From the NCBI RefSeq assembly GCF_023195835.1, contig NZ_CP096199.1, positions 1,364,001 through 1,428,000 of the forward strand: a stretch of DNA of 64,000 bases, read 5' to 3'. Within the stretch, counting starts at the first letter, position 1; each line of letters starts with the position of its first letter. Position numbers and translations under genes: made by a program. Source of the DNA: Vibrio sinaloensis. Lineage in GTDB: Bacteria > Pseudomonadota > Gammaproteobacteria > Enterobacterales > Vibrionaceae. The notes under the pieces were generated by a model. That model searched no databases, had not been told where the DNA came from, and worked only from the letters and a program-made list of their open reading frames with translations. Positions 1 through 7,963 of this stretch are shown here, one piece after another.

Positions 1-393
1 TAGCTTTAATGTACCAGGAAAACCTGCAACCATAATCGGTTTAACTTGGGTGTTCACACTAAGAAGTGCGTCATCGTAGACTTGTTTGTCATCTATTGGA
101 TTTGATGTGCCTTGCACAAGAGAAAGACAAGTATAAAAATACGCAACAGGAATCTGTGAGAGTATCGTTTGATGGCGAGTCACGTACTGTCTAACGGTGG
201 GCAACCACTTGTCATAACGGATGGGACTTCCCACTATCACCGCTTCACCATCTAGAGGTGCACGCGCATTTTCAGCATTTTGGCACTCAACCTGCAGACC
301 TAATCGAGAAAGCTCAGTTGCCATTGCGCGCGCAATGTCTTCGGTTGAGCCAAATCCCGAGTCGTACACGATGAGCACTTTATTAAAGTTCAT
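1..393 (-). CDS. Flavodoxin-like protein (3' end cut by window edge)
   Basis: The reverse strand reads from ATG at 393 as MNFNKVLIVYDSGFGSTEDI and stays open to base 1. The early VLIVYDSGFGSTEDIA stretch matches the flavodoxin FMN-phosphate loop, and EAVIVGSPIRYDKW matches the next strand and FMN-binding loop. Such proteins bind FMN and carry electrons; the sequence resembles HemG/flavodoxin-domain proteins, but the C-terminus is missing so the subfamily is open. AAAGGA lies just upstream of the ATG. The gene follows the DUF4345 gene on the same strand by about 66 bases, so they may be co-transcribed, divergently from the AraC regulator. Confidence 0.8.
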   Translation of the reverse strand, partial: MNFNKVLIVYDSGFGSTEDIARAMATELSRLGLQVECQNAENARAPLDGEAVIVGSPIRYDKWLPTVRQYVTRHQTILSQIPVAYFYTCLSLVQGTSNPIDDKQVYDDALLSVNTQVKPIMVAGFPGTLKL

Positions 394-459
394 GATATGG
401 GTCCTTTCGATGAGTCACTAAAAATTTGAACAGGGTTGATATTGAGCGAGCAAAACACG

Positions 460-855
460 TTATGTGAACGCTTTCGTTTTTCTAAAAGCGACGAAGAGTA
501 AAACCGCAATCGCAATTTCTACCGCTAGCGCGGCCAAAATCGCCTCAGACGGCATACCATCGGTAAGTATTCCTATTACTCTACCCACAGGAAAAGCGAA
601 GAAAACGATTTTTGCAGCAATGATGGAGGTCTTAGTTAAGGGATGATAGAAGAGGCCAGCTAGCATTACTGCGCCCAATACAGCGAGATTTGTCCCCGGT
701 CCTCGTAGTTCACTGAGTAGGTTTGGGTCATCCGCGAGCGCAATACCATAGCTTAAGTAAAAAGTATGTGGCTCTAATGCAATAAACCCGCCGATAGTAA
801 AGGCGGTCACCCCAGCTATCCCTAAAACAATACGTTCAAACATAGATGCAATCAT
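460..855 (-). CDS. DUF4345-like small integral membrane protein
   Basis: 131 residues, almost entirely hydrophobic, with about four predicted membrane spans: residues 7-27 (IVLGIAGVTAFTIGGFIAL), 50-70, 76-96 and 103-124. The spacing and the GxxxxGPGTNLAVLGAVML segment resemble the DUF4345 family, whose function is not known. An AAGGAG ribosome site precedes the ATG. It sits upstream of the flavodoxin gene in the same direction and is divergent from the AraC-type regulator, the usual arrangement for a locally regulated pair. No catalytic motif is visible. Confidence 0.7.
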   Translation of the reverse strand: MIASMFERIVLGIAGVTAFTIGGFIALEPHTFYLSYGIALADDPNLLSELRGPGTNLAVLGAVMLAGLFYHPLTKTSIIAAKIVFFAFPVGRVIGILTDGMPSEAILAALAVEIAIAVLLFVAFRKTKAFT

Positions 856-1007
856 GGTGCAATCTCCTTCTAGATTTTATGACATCATTGGATTTACTGA
901 CTAGAGCCACAAAACTGCGGCAGGCAGTGAACGTTGTTTATTAGACCAAATTGGGCGATGATTTAATTGACAGAAAGTCGCTGAACGTTTGCAGGAAGTA
1001 CATATTG

Positions 1008-1976
1008 ATGGACGATAGAAGAACACAAGCCATGGCGAAGTTTGAGCAAAACAGGCGCCAGGATGAGGAAGTCAGCTCTCCGCTCAGTCAACTGAAAATG
1101 AGTAGCGTTTTTTATACTTACTCGACGTTGAAGCAACCTTGGGGGGTGAAGATCCCTGCTATTCCCTCTAGTACAATGTTTCACTTGGTGCTAGAGGGCG
1201 AAGCGTTAGTTTCAGCGTATGGGACACGCGTAAAACTGGGGCCTGGTGACTTTATTTTACTACCACGAGGTACCGGTCATGATATCGTTGACGTCAATAA
1301 CACACCAGCCAATGACCTGTTTGACAATGATATCGAAAAAATCACCGAACACTATGAGCGTTTAACTACGGCTGGTGAAGGTGCGTTGACGACGACTCTG
1401 TGCGGCACGGTATTGTTTGATAACGAGGTGACGACATCCATCATTCAATCAATGCCGGATTATATTTTGGTGCCGTCACAATCCCCAGCGCACCAAACCA
1501 TCGAAAGTGTGGTCCAATCGATACACAGAGAAACTGAAAATGAGGATTATGGCGCAGGACTTATTGTCTCTAAGTTGGCGGATGTATTAATCCTTCAATG
1601 TATTCGTGCTTGGGTGAATGAACTCTCTGATGAGCATCAGACTTGGCTACTGGCACATACAGATAAGCGTCTTTCTCGTGCGATGAAAAAAATACATGGA
1701 GACCCCTCTGCGCATATCGATATTGAGTCTTTAGCTGAGTTATCTGGTATGTCTCGTACCAGCTTCATTGATTATTTTAAGAAAATCGTGGGTCAGACGC
1801 CTAAGAAGTACATTACACATTGGCGCTTATCGTTAGCGCGAGAGCGCTTGTTGCATGGCAATGAGCATATTCTCAATATTGCACTCGATGTTGGCTATCA
1901 ATCTGAAGCCGCGTTCAGCCGTGCATATAAGAGTAAGTATGGAGTGTCACCATCTTATTCTAAGAAAACCGGATAA
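1008..1976 (+). CDS. AraC-family regulator with N-terminal cupin domain
   Basis: About 322 residues from ATG 1008, which has AGGAAG 10 bases upstream; the longer reading from TTG 951 has no better ribosome site. Residues about 25-200 look like the cupin_6 ligand domain (FHLVLEGEALVSAYGTRVKLGPGDF, then LLPRGTGHD). The C-terminal 100 residues are a double helix-turn-helix of the AraC type (IDIESLAELSGMSRTSFIDYFKK and ALDVGYQSEAAFSRAYKSKYGVSP). Family members of this architecture often control a divergent oxidoreductase or efflux gene; here the divergent partners are DUF4345 and flavodoxin. The ligand is unknown. Confidence 0.85.
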   Translation: MDDRRTQAMAKFEQNRRQDEEVSSPLSQLKMSSVFYTYSTLKQPWGVKIPAIPSSTMFHLVLEGEALVSAYGTRVKLGPGDFILLPRGTGHDIVDVNNTPANDLFDNDIEKITEHYERLTTAGEGALTTTLCGTVLFDNEVTTSIIQSMPDYILVPSQSPAHQTIESVVQSIHRETENEDYGAGLIVSKLADVLILQCIRAWVNELSDEHQTWLLAHTDKRLSRAMKKIHGDPSAHIDIESLAELSGMSRTSFIDYFKKIVGQTPKKYITHWRLSLARERLLHGNEHILNIALDVGYQSEAAFSRAYKSKYGVSPSYSKKTG

Positions 1977-2006
1977 CACTGTTTACCGTTTTATCTAGGG
2001 AACGGC

Positions 2007-2035
2007 GGGCAGCCCGATGTAAACTCGGGCTGCCC
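2007..2035. terminator. GC-rich hairpin between convergent genes
   Basis: GGGCAGCCCGA (2007-2017) and TCGGGCTGCCC (2025-2035) are perfect 11-bp arms around a 7-base loop. The hairpin lies between the ends of the AraC gene and the convergent NmrA gene. Neither strand has a clear T-tract, so it may be a bidirectional transcript end or an mRNA-stabilising hairpin rather than a classical terminator. Confidence 0.55.
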
Positions 2036-2069
2036 AATGGTGATGGTTGAATCTCCCGTCCTGAATGCG

Positions 2070-2897
2070 CTATCCCCAGTAACCTCCTTCAATGGTTTTG
2101 GTGACATAGTCTGAGAACTTTGTCGGTTTGGTGCCAGTCGCTTCCTCGACACCATGCGCAAGGTTTGAGTTACGCCCGTCAAAGACAACGGTAAAGAGCT
2201 CATTAAGGAGCCACTGGTAATCTTCCGGTACATTTTGCTCCTTGAGAATGTTTAGGTAGTCATCGATACTGACCGAGGTAAATTTAATTTCTTTGTTGAG
2301 CTGTTTGGAAATCTCATCAACGCAGTCCTGAAAGGTCAGTAACTCAGGACCAGTTACCTCATACAGGCGGTTGCGCTTGCTTGGGTCAACCAGAGTGGCC
2401 ACCGCTACTTCTGCAATGTCATCCGTGTCAATGAAGGGCTCTGGTGTGTTTCCAGCAGGTAATATTAAGTGGCCGTTCAAGATGCCATCAGCCATAAAGC
2501 TTTCGCTAAAGTTTTGTGCAAACCAAGAAGCGCGAACCACATTCCATTCAAGGCCACTGTTGATAAGAACTTGCTCCGCTCTTTCAGCCCCGTCTTCACC
2601 CCGCCCTGAAAGCAAGACAACATGCTCTACGCCCTCGGCTTTCGCCACTTCGATAAATGCGCGGATATCACTTTCTGCATTGGGTACGGCAAGGTCGGGC
2701 TGATAAGTCACGTACGCTGACTTTGCGCCTTTTAAGGCGCCAGGCCAAGTTGCTCTATTTTCCCAGTCAAAGCAAGTCGAGGTGCTGCGGGAGACTGGGC
2801 GAGTCTCAAAGCCAAGTTCAATGAGTCTTTTGTTGACACGAACACCGGTTTTTGCATTTTTTCCGATGATGACAATGGGGGTAGATGGATTGTTCAT
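2070..2897 (-). CDS. NmrA-like NAD(P)-binding oxidoreductase
   Basis: 275 residues from ATG 2897, reading MNNPSTPIVIIGKNAKTG; GGAG sits just upstream. The longer reading to 2948 lacks a ribosome site. The N-terminal beta-strand followed by GKNAKTG is the Rossmann dinucleotide-binding loop of atypical short-chain dehydrogenases. HVVLLSGRGEDGAERAEQVLINSGLEWNVVR resembles the NmrA/SDR_a5 core, where the second half chooses the substrate. Family members act as redox sensors or quinone oxidoreductases; the substrate here cannot be told. It converges on the AraC regulator with a hairpin between them. Confidence 0.8.
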   Translation of the reverse strand: MNNPSTPIVIIGKNAKTGVRVNKRLIELGFETRPVSRSTSTCFDWENRATWPGALKGAKSAYVTYQPDLAVPNAESDIRAFIEVAKAEGVEHVVLLSGRGEDGAERAEQVLINSGLEWNVVRASWFAQNFSESFMADGILNGHLILPAGNTPEPFIDTDDIAEVAVATLVDPSKRNRLYEVTGPELLTFQDCVDEISKQLNKEIKFTSVSIDDYLNILKEQNVPEDYQWLLNELFTVVFDGRNSNLAHGVEEATGTKPTKFSDYVTKTIEGGYWG

Positions 2898-3362
2898 GAT
2901 GGATCTCCTCGTGGGATTATGACGTGTTGTTGACGTAGTGTTCATCATGTCCTGAGAGTGCCTTTAGCGGAATGACATTAAGTTCGGATTTGTTTGCATA
3001 AAGTTCAAAATTGGAGAAAGGGGACGATACATGGGGTTGAGGTTTTAATCACTCGAAATGAACCTTTGTACATATGTCGTCTTGATGACAAGCCTTGTGA
3101 CCTCATGGAGATGACTCGTTCCAACGACAATGTCGCTATTCCTGAACGAAACGTTATAAAAAACGGACTTTCAGTCAAGTGGAGATGGAGCGGTTGAGTA
3201 TGATGTATCACGGTTACGCTAGAAGTCGATGCGTAATGAACGGATTTATCATAAATACTCGGTCCCAGGCAAGGAAGTGTGACGGACTTGAGGATGTCCA
3301 AGACCATTGGATGTTAGGGAAAATAATGTTTAGTGATAAGTAAGCGCAATAGGGAGAGAGCT
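2898..3362. other. 465-base gap without a recognisable gene
   Basis: The stretch between the NmrA gene and the GNAT gene holds only short open frames on both strands, which match no family and lack convincing ribosome sites. It must carry the promoters of both flanking genes. No clear repeat or mobile-element end was seen. Confidence 0.5.
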
Positions 3363-3818
3363 ATGGTTCGATTTCGTAACGCTCAGCAAGAAGATCTGAC
3401 GTGTTTAGTGCACTTGCTCGCTGACGATCCATTGGGTCGTGATAGAGAGGATACGACCCAACCTTTAGATGAACGATATCAGCAAGCGTTTCAAGCTATA
3501 TTGAGTAATGCGCAAAATCAACTGATTGTCGCGGAACGTGACAATGAGGTTGTTGGAATGTGCCAATTGACGTTCATTCCTTATTTGACTCATAAGGGAG
3601 GATGGCGATGCTTGATTGAAGGCGTCAGAGTGAAAGCGACAGTAAGAGGGCTGGGAGTTGGAACCGCACTGATTCACTATGCGCTCGATCTTGCGAAGGC
3701 ATCAAACTGCATTATGGTCCAGTTGACCAGTGATAAATCTCGCCCTGACGCTATCGCCTTTTATCAACGATTAGGGTTTAGAGACAGCCACGAAGGTTTC
3801 AAACTACTCATCGGATAG
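3363..3818 (+). CDS. GNAT-family N-acetyltransferase
   Basis: 151 residues from ATG 3363, which follows AGGGAGAG by a short spacer; the longer frame from 3333 has none. The fold order is typical of GNAT: MVRFRNAQQEDL at the start, then NEVVGMCQLTFIP (beta-4), GVRVKATVRGLGVGTALI with the acetyl-CoA pyrophosphate loop R-G-L-G-V-G, and AIAFYQRLGFRDS near the end. GNAT enzymes transfer acetyl from acetyl-CoA to amines; the acceptor is unknown. It stands alone between two gaps. Confidence 0.88.
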   Translation: MVRFRNAQQEDLTCLVHLLADDPLGRDREDTTQPLDERYQQAFQAILSNAQNQLIVAERDNEVVGMCQLTFIPYLTHKGGWRCLIEGVRVKATVRGLGVGTALIHYALDLAKASNCIMVQLTSDKSRPDAIAFYQRLGFRDSHEGFKLLIG

Positions 3819-3926
3819 TCTATCGTCTACTCCGGTTTCCTACACCTCAATTTTCTGTCGCACAGATGAAGACGAATGAATTCTATTTGGTAGGCTTCAA
3901 CACTCTAGGACAGGAAGGAAACGAAA

Positions 3927-5009
3927 ATGAATGCTCGTCACGTAAAGCAACAGTTATTTGAAGAAAGTGGTCAGAACCTTATTGTGGGAAGAGTCATTGA
4001 CTGTCCTATTGAGCCTGAGCGGTTAGCACAAACAACAGCTGATTCCCCTTATGTTATCGAGGCTTTTGACAGCGGTTTGACAGCGGAAGTCTACAGAGTT
4101 CGTTTTGACAATAAGGACTTTACTCTTAAGAAGAAACGTCAAAGTGCAAAGGTGCAAAACTTAGATGGTCAATTTTCTTTTCTTAATGAGGTTCAGCGGC
4201 GTCAGGACTTTCAGAAGTTAAAAGCAGAGCGTCGTACTGGTCGGTCTCTTGATGGAATTGTGAATACCGTTTATGCCGACTATCGATTAGGGATCATCTT
4301 ATCTGAATGGATAGAAGGTGCGCCAATCCAAAACCTAACGACTGAAATACTCCAGCAACTGTTTTCGACTTTGATGATGTGTGAACAAAACGGATTGTTC
4401 GAGTGGGACTTATGCTCTGGCAATTTGTTAGTTGACCATCATCAACAACTTAAATTGTTCGACTTTGGTTACATGTATGAGTTTGACCCTAGACGGGCAT
4501 TTAATAGTAACGGAACGAACGATCCGCTATTTAACTTCTGTGAAAGGTTTGAGACGCGTTTCTTATCTGGATGGTTACTCGAGAAGGGGTATACCCAGGA
4601 TAAGGCCCTCACTTTGTTTAGAGAGGTCAAAATGACCGCACTAAAAGCCATAGAGGATAAAATAACTTGGCTTGAGGGGAATGGTGGCGAGTCTTATATC
4701 ATCGAATACTATCGTGGTATCCAGAGAGAGTTCAGCGAGGCCATTTCTAACCAATCAGTACTTGAGCGGTGTTTCTTAACAACCATGTTCCGCTCTCATG
4801 TGCTTGATATTGAGGACGATCTGGAAGGCAAAAGTTGCACAGCCTTAACACTCAAACGTATTGACGTCGTTCAAGAGATTCTCAATCATCATTTTCCACT
4901 CCTTGAAAGTTGCGGTGCTTTATTTTATCAGAATGAAGGTGCTTCGCAGGAAGCGTTGCGCCTTCAATATGAACAGAAGTGGAAGCTAGCGGAAAGCTAC
5001 CAGTTGTAA
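3927..5009 (+). CDS. Atypical protein-kinase-like (APH/kinase fold) protein
   Basis: 360 residues; GGAAGGAAAC precedes the ATG. Residues about 45-75 give a nucleotide loop and lysine strand (SGLTAEVYRVRF, then FTLKKKRQ). The catalytic loop is EWDLCSGNLLVD with Asp161 and Asn166, replacing the usual HxDxxxxN. FDFG with Asp179 is the metal-binding motif. These are the key features of the kinase/aminoglycoside-phosphotransferase fold, so ATP-dependent phosphotransfer is plausible but the substrate is unknown. The last 170 residues are helical and match nothing I know. It stands alone, followed by a hairpin at 5053-5075. An inactive pseudokinase is possible, though the Asp/Asn/DFG set looks intact. 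Confidence 0.6.
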   Translation: MNARHVKQQLFEESGQNLIVGRVIDCPIEPERLAQTTADSPYVIEAFDSGLTAEVYRVRFDNKDFTLKKKRQSAKVQNLDGQFSFLNEVQRRQDFQKLKAERRTGRSLDGIVNTVYADYRLGIILSEWIEGAPIQNLTTEILQQLFSTLMMCEQNGLFEWDLCSGNLLVDHHQQLKLFDFGYMYEFDPRRAFNSNGTNDPLFNFCERFETRFLSGWLLEKGYTQDKALTLFREVKMTALKAIEDKITWLEGNGGESYIIEYYRGIQREFSEAISNQSVLERCFLTTMFRSHVLDIEDDLEGKSCTALTLKRIDVVQEILNHHFPLLESCGALFYQNEGASQEALRLQYEQKWKLAESYQL

Positions 5010-5052
5010 AACAGAAGTTGGAGCTATTAAGCGAATATTTAGTATTTATTGC

Positions 5053-5075
5053 AAGAGTTGCTTAAAGCAACTCTT
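5053..5075 (+). terminator. Probable terminator hairpin after the kinase-like gene
   Basis: AAGAGTTGCTT (5053-5063) and AAGCAACTCTT (5065-5075) form a perfect 11-bp stem, followed by a short T-rich run (CTATT). It lies 44 bases after the stop codon of the kinase-like gene and before the EAL gene. Confidence 0.6.
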
Positions 5076-5137
5076 CTATTGACTAGGCGCTCATCCTAGC
5101 AACATGGAATAGTTGGTTCTTGAATAGGTAAATGAAA

Positions 5138-6799
5138 ATGGACAAACAGACCTTACCGCAATTATTGCTCAGTCTTTTAGATACCGCGAGTGAAGGTTTG
5201 TGGTTTATGGGAGATGATAATGTTGTTCAGTTCTACAACAGTACTTTCTATCAGCAGTTTAATCTCCCTTCTGGGAGTCCATCATTAGAAGATTGGTTGG
5301 AGTTGGTTCACCCACAAGATCGAACTCAACTAGTGAAGGAAGTCGAGTTATATCAAAAGTATCATACGACTTCTCGCGTAAAAACGCGTTATCGTGTGAA
5401 AAATTTGTCAGGTCGCTACCTTTGGATTGAAGTAACAGGGGTACGTGCAGAGTTTAATGGTGGATTCGCCATGGTTGGCTCTCACAAGGATGTCTCTGAT
5501 GAGGTGTTCCTTAATCAGTATCTGACTCATATGGCCAATCATGATAGTGAAACAGGATTATTTAACCGCCATTACTTCTTACAAAACTTTCCTCGCTTTA
5601 AAGAAAAAGGATGGCTTTTTGTATGTTGTTTGACTCAATTACAACAGTTTCAACGTAGGGTTGGCAACGATGCATCTGGAGCATTGTCCTCTACTTTAGT
5701 TTCCACATTAGATCATGTCTTTTCGTTGAAATACGGGCTTTATCGTATTAGCGCTGATGTATTTGTTGTTCAAATAGATGAGGAACTGGATGCAGCGTTA
5801 GTGCTAGAGCTGATGAAGCAAATAGAATCGGAATTCCAAGGTCAAAGTCAGCTCAAAGGATGCAGTTCAATCCTAACCAGTCGAGTGGGGATAGGGGCTT
5901 TACCTGTTAATATTATCAACCCAGAAAATCCGCTAGAACAAATATTTAATCTTTCAGAATACGCCCGTTTGGTCAGTTCGCCAGTGACTTATACCGATGA
6001 TTCTCAACATGATATCGATAGGTATTTTGAAATACATGACGCATTAGAGGAAGCGATTGAATCACATCAAATTACTATTGCACTTCAACCTATTATTGAA
6101 GGCCTAACAGGGAATATTATCAGTTTTGAAGCGCTAGCTCGTTGGAATCACCCTGTGTTGGGCCATATTTCACCTATAGAGTTTATCCCTATAGCAGAAA
6201 AGCAAGGGTATATTCATGCGCTAGGAATGTTGGTCTTAACGCATGCTTGTCAATACCTTACAACATTTGATGAGACTCATGCAGCAAGGCCCCTAATCAA
6301 TGTAAATGTCTCAGCACATCAGCTTCTTAAAGATAGCTTTGTGGATGATGTGTTTGATGTTGCAACGCAAGCTGGTGTTTCCCCTAGTCGTATTGTGTTG
6401 GAAGTGACAGAGTCATATTTGCTCGACGAAAATCCCACGATAAATAGAACGCTTAATATTCTTCATACTCATGGCTTTAAGTTGTCGATAGACGATTTTG
6501 GATCAGGAATGAGTGCCGTTACTAGTTTATTTCGTCTTCCACTCTATCAAGTCAAATTGGATAGGTCTCTGATTAATGAGGCGATGCGATTGGATGCATG
6601 CATGAAGTTAATTACTTATCTGTGTGATTTTGGTCGGGGGCATAATATTGCACTGGTTGCTGAAGGTGTGGAAACAACAGACATGCTAGATAAGTTAATT
6701 AAGATTGGCGTTCCGTATCTCCAAGGATACTGCCTATACCGACCTTCTGAGCCTCAGGTATGGTTGGAATACAGAAAAGCAGAAAGCCCGAGAGATTAA
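5138..6799 (+). CDS. PAS - degenerate GGDEF - EAL c-di-GMP phosphodiesterase (copy 1)
   Basis: 553 residues. ATG 5138 is preferred over 5132 because AGG lies nine bases upstream and the paralog at 25296 starts with the same MDKQ. Residues 1-120 are a PAS sensor (EGLWFMGDDNVVQFYN, then YLWIEVTGVRAEF). A GGDEF-like domain follows but carries RISAD in place of GGDEF, so it should not make c-di-GMP. The EAL domain keeps FEALARW, NVNVSAHQ, LEVTES, the Asp pair in IDDFGSGMSA, VKLD and AEGVET, so breakdown of c-di-GMP to pGpG is expected. No membrane span is visible, so it is probably cytosolic. Close paralogs lie at 25296 and 62035; unlike them, this copy has no chemotaxis neighbours. Confidence 0.88.
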   Translation: MDKQTLPQLLLSLLDTASEGLWFMGDDNVVQFYNSTFYQQFNLPSGSPSLEDWLELVHPQDRTQLVKEVELYQKYHTTSRVKTRYRVKNLSGRYLWIEVTGVRAEFNGGFAMVGSHKDVSDEVFLNQYLTHMANHDSETGLFNRHYFLQNFPRFKEKGWLFVCCLTQLQQFQRRVGNDASGALSSTLVSTLDHVFSLKYGLYRISADVFVVQIDEELDAALVLELMKQIESEFQGQSQLKGCSSILTSRVGIGALPVNIINPENPLEQIFNLSEYARLVSSPVTYTDDSQHDIDRYFEIHDALEEAIESHQITIALQPIIEGLTGNIISFEALARWNHPVLGHISPIEFIPIAEKQGYIHALGMLVLTHACQYLTTFDETHAARPLINVNVSAHQLLKDSFVDDVFDVATQAGVSPSRIVLEVTESYLLDENPTINRTLNILHTHGFKLSIDDFGSGMSAVTSLFRLPLYQVKLDRSLINEAMRLDACMKLITYLCDFGRGHNIALVAEGVETTDMLDKLIKIGVPYLQGYCLYRPSEPQVWLEYRKAESPRD

Positions 6800-7141
6800 T
6801 TATCTATTTTCTAGGTTTGTCTCCAACTGAGTGAGAGTAAGGCTTTATTTAAAGTTTTTGCTTTTTTCAAGTTTTATGAGCCTTTCTATTTAATAGGGAA
6901 CACCCAGAAGAGGTGTTTTGAGGTCTTGTTGCGGAATAGTGAATGTGCTCTGTTTTGGCGCTACTAAACAGAGCAATCATCTTTACTTACCCATTTCCCA
7001 AACTGTCAGATAAAGGAAGAGTAGACTAAGGCCTGATAGAGAGATGAAGAATAGTGAATAATTCTTTCACGCAACAAAGCCTAAGACAACTAGTAAGTTT
7101 GATTGAACATTGGGCTGAGGTTTATGTATAACGGGGGAAAT
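6800..7141. other. 342-base gap with a stem-loop
   Basis: No open frame of note. A stem-loop with perfect 9-bp arms GCTCTGTTT (6947-6955) and AAACAGAGC (6966-6974) lies downstream of the EAL gene without a T-tract. A smaller AACACC/GGTGTT hairpin lies at 6899-6917, followed by TTG. Either may end the EAL transcript. Confidence 0.45.
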
Positions 7142-7549
7142 ATGTACATAGGCAGTTGTTTGTGTGGCTCAATCCAGTTCGAGCTACATGGGGGAATTAC
7201 AGATCCTATTTATTGTCACTGCTCGCTTTGTGATAAATCGAGTGGCAGTGCATTTGCCACAAATGGGTATGTGAATAAAACAGATCTCAAACTGACTGAT
7301 GAAAAAGCCACTCTTACTTATTACGAGAGGAATGTTGAAAAACGAAAGTACTTTTGTACTGCATGTGGTGCACCAATCTATGGTTCAAATTCAGCTAAAC
7401 TGTCCAAAGTTAGAATCCGTCTAGGCGCGATCGACAGTGATATAATCGAAAGACCAATTTCGCATAACTTTGTCACCTCAAAAGGAAATTGGGAAGAACT
7501 TGAAGCCAAGTTGCCAATGTATGAAGAGCACGAACCATCGAGGAGATAG
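7142..7549 (+). CDS. GFA-family (CENP-V/Gfa-like) zinc-binding protein
   Basis: 135 residues from ATG 7142, preceded by GGGGGA; the longer frame from 7103 has no ribosome site. The zinc-binding cysteines of the glutathione-dependent formaldehyde-activating (GFA) fold are all present: SCLCG near the start, YCHCSLCDKSSGSAFA, and FCTACGAPIYG. RIRLGAIDSD in the last third is also typical. GFA proteins bind zinc, and some act on S-hydroxymethylglutathione; most members, probably including this one, have no tested function. A transposase remnant follows it on the other strand and its 5' neighbours are unrelated. Confidence 0.85.
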   Translation: MYIGSCLCGSIQFELHGGITDPIYCHCSLCDKSSGSAFATNGYVNKTDLKLTDEKATLTYYERNVEKRKYFCTACGAPIYGSNSAKLSKVRIRLGAIDSDIIERPISHNFVTSKGNWEELEAKLPMYEEHEPSRR

Positions 7550-7598
7550 TCGATGGAGAAAAGTTGTAGAACAAGGTGCTAAATGGAGAAAATATGGA

Positions 7599-7620
7599 TG
7601 TAGTGGCATAGTGAGTTTGG
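7599..7620. repeat. IS3-element left-end-like sequence
   Basis: These 22 bases differ by one base from the left end of the IS3-family element at 41389-41410 (both begin TGTAGTGGCATAGTGA). The match stops after TTTGG. It sits exactly where the IS481 reading frame ceases to look like a transposase, so it is probably a leftover insertion end. Confidence 0.5.
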
Positions 7621-7807
7621 TATCTGGAGATGAATGAGAGCGTCTGCTGTGGCTATCTAGACCAGCGATTCCACACTGCTTATACCGCTTAGACCACTTG
7701 CGTAATGTTGGTCTGGAAATACCACAGCGTCGACATACGAGGCCTGCATCACCACATTCCTCATAGATTTTTACCCACTGTAGTCTTTGTTGGATTTCTC
7801 TGCCCAT
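7621..7807 (-). pseudogene. IS481-type transposase, N-terminal remnant
   Basis: From ATG 7807 the reverse strand reads MGREIQQRLQWVKIYEECGD, then AGLVCRRCGISRPTLRKWSKRY and SRRSHSSPDTKLT, the helix-turn-helix start of IS481-family transposases. A full enzyme is about 300-400 residues with a DDE core; here homology ends after about 65 residues and the frame then runs into unrelated sequence. No partner fragment was seen nearby. The remnant overlaps nothing functional and is probably inert. Confidence 0.75.
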
Positions 7808-7963
7808 AAACACCCAGTATAGTTGAAAGGATGTCTATGAATCGCACACCTGAACCACTGGATTATCCCCTTGAAGTAGCTTGATTTTCACGGGGATAAT
7901 TTATTTATCAAGGAACAGTGTCGACCATTTCTATCTCCAATTAAATCTAACAGTCGCGACTAA

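Noticed and set aside
2994..3307. Two open frames on opposite strands between the NmrA and GNAT genes
   Set aside because: They overlap each other, have no family match and no convincing ribosome site.
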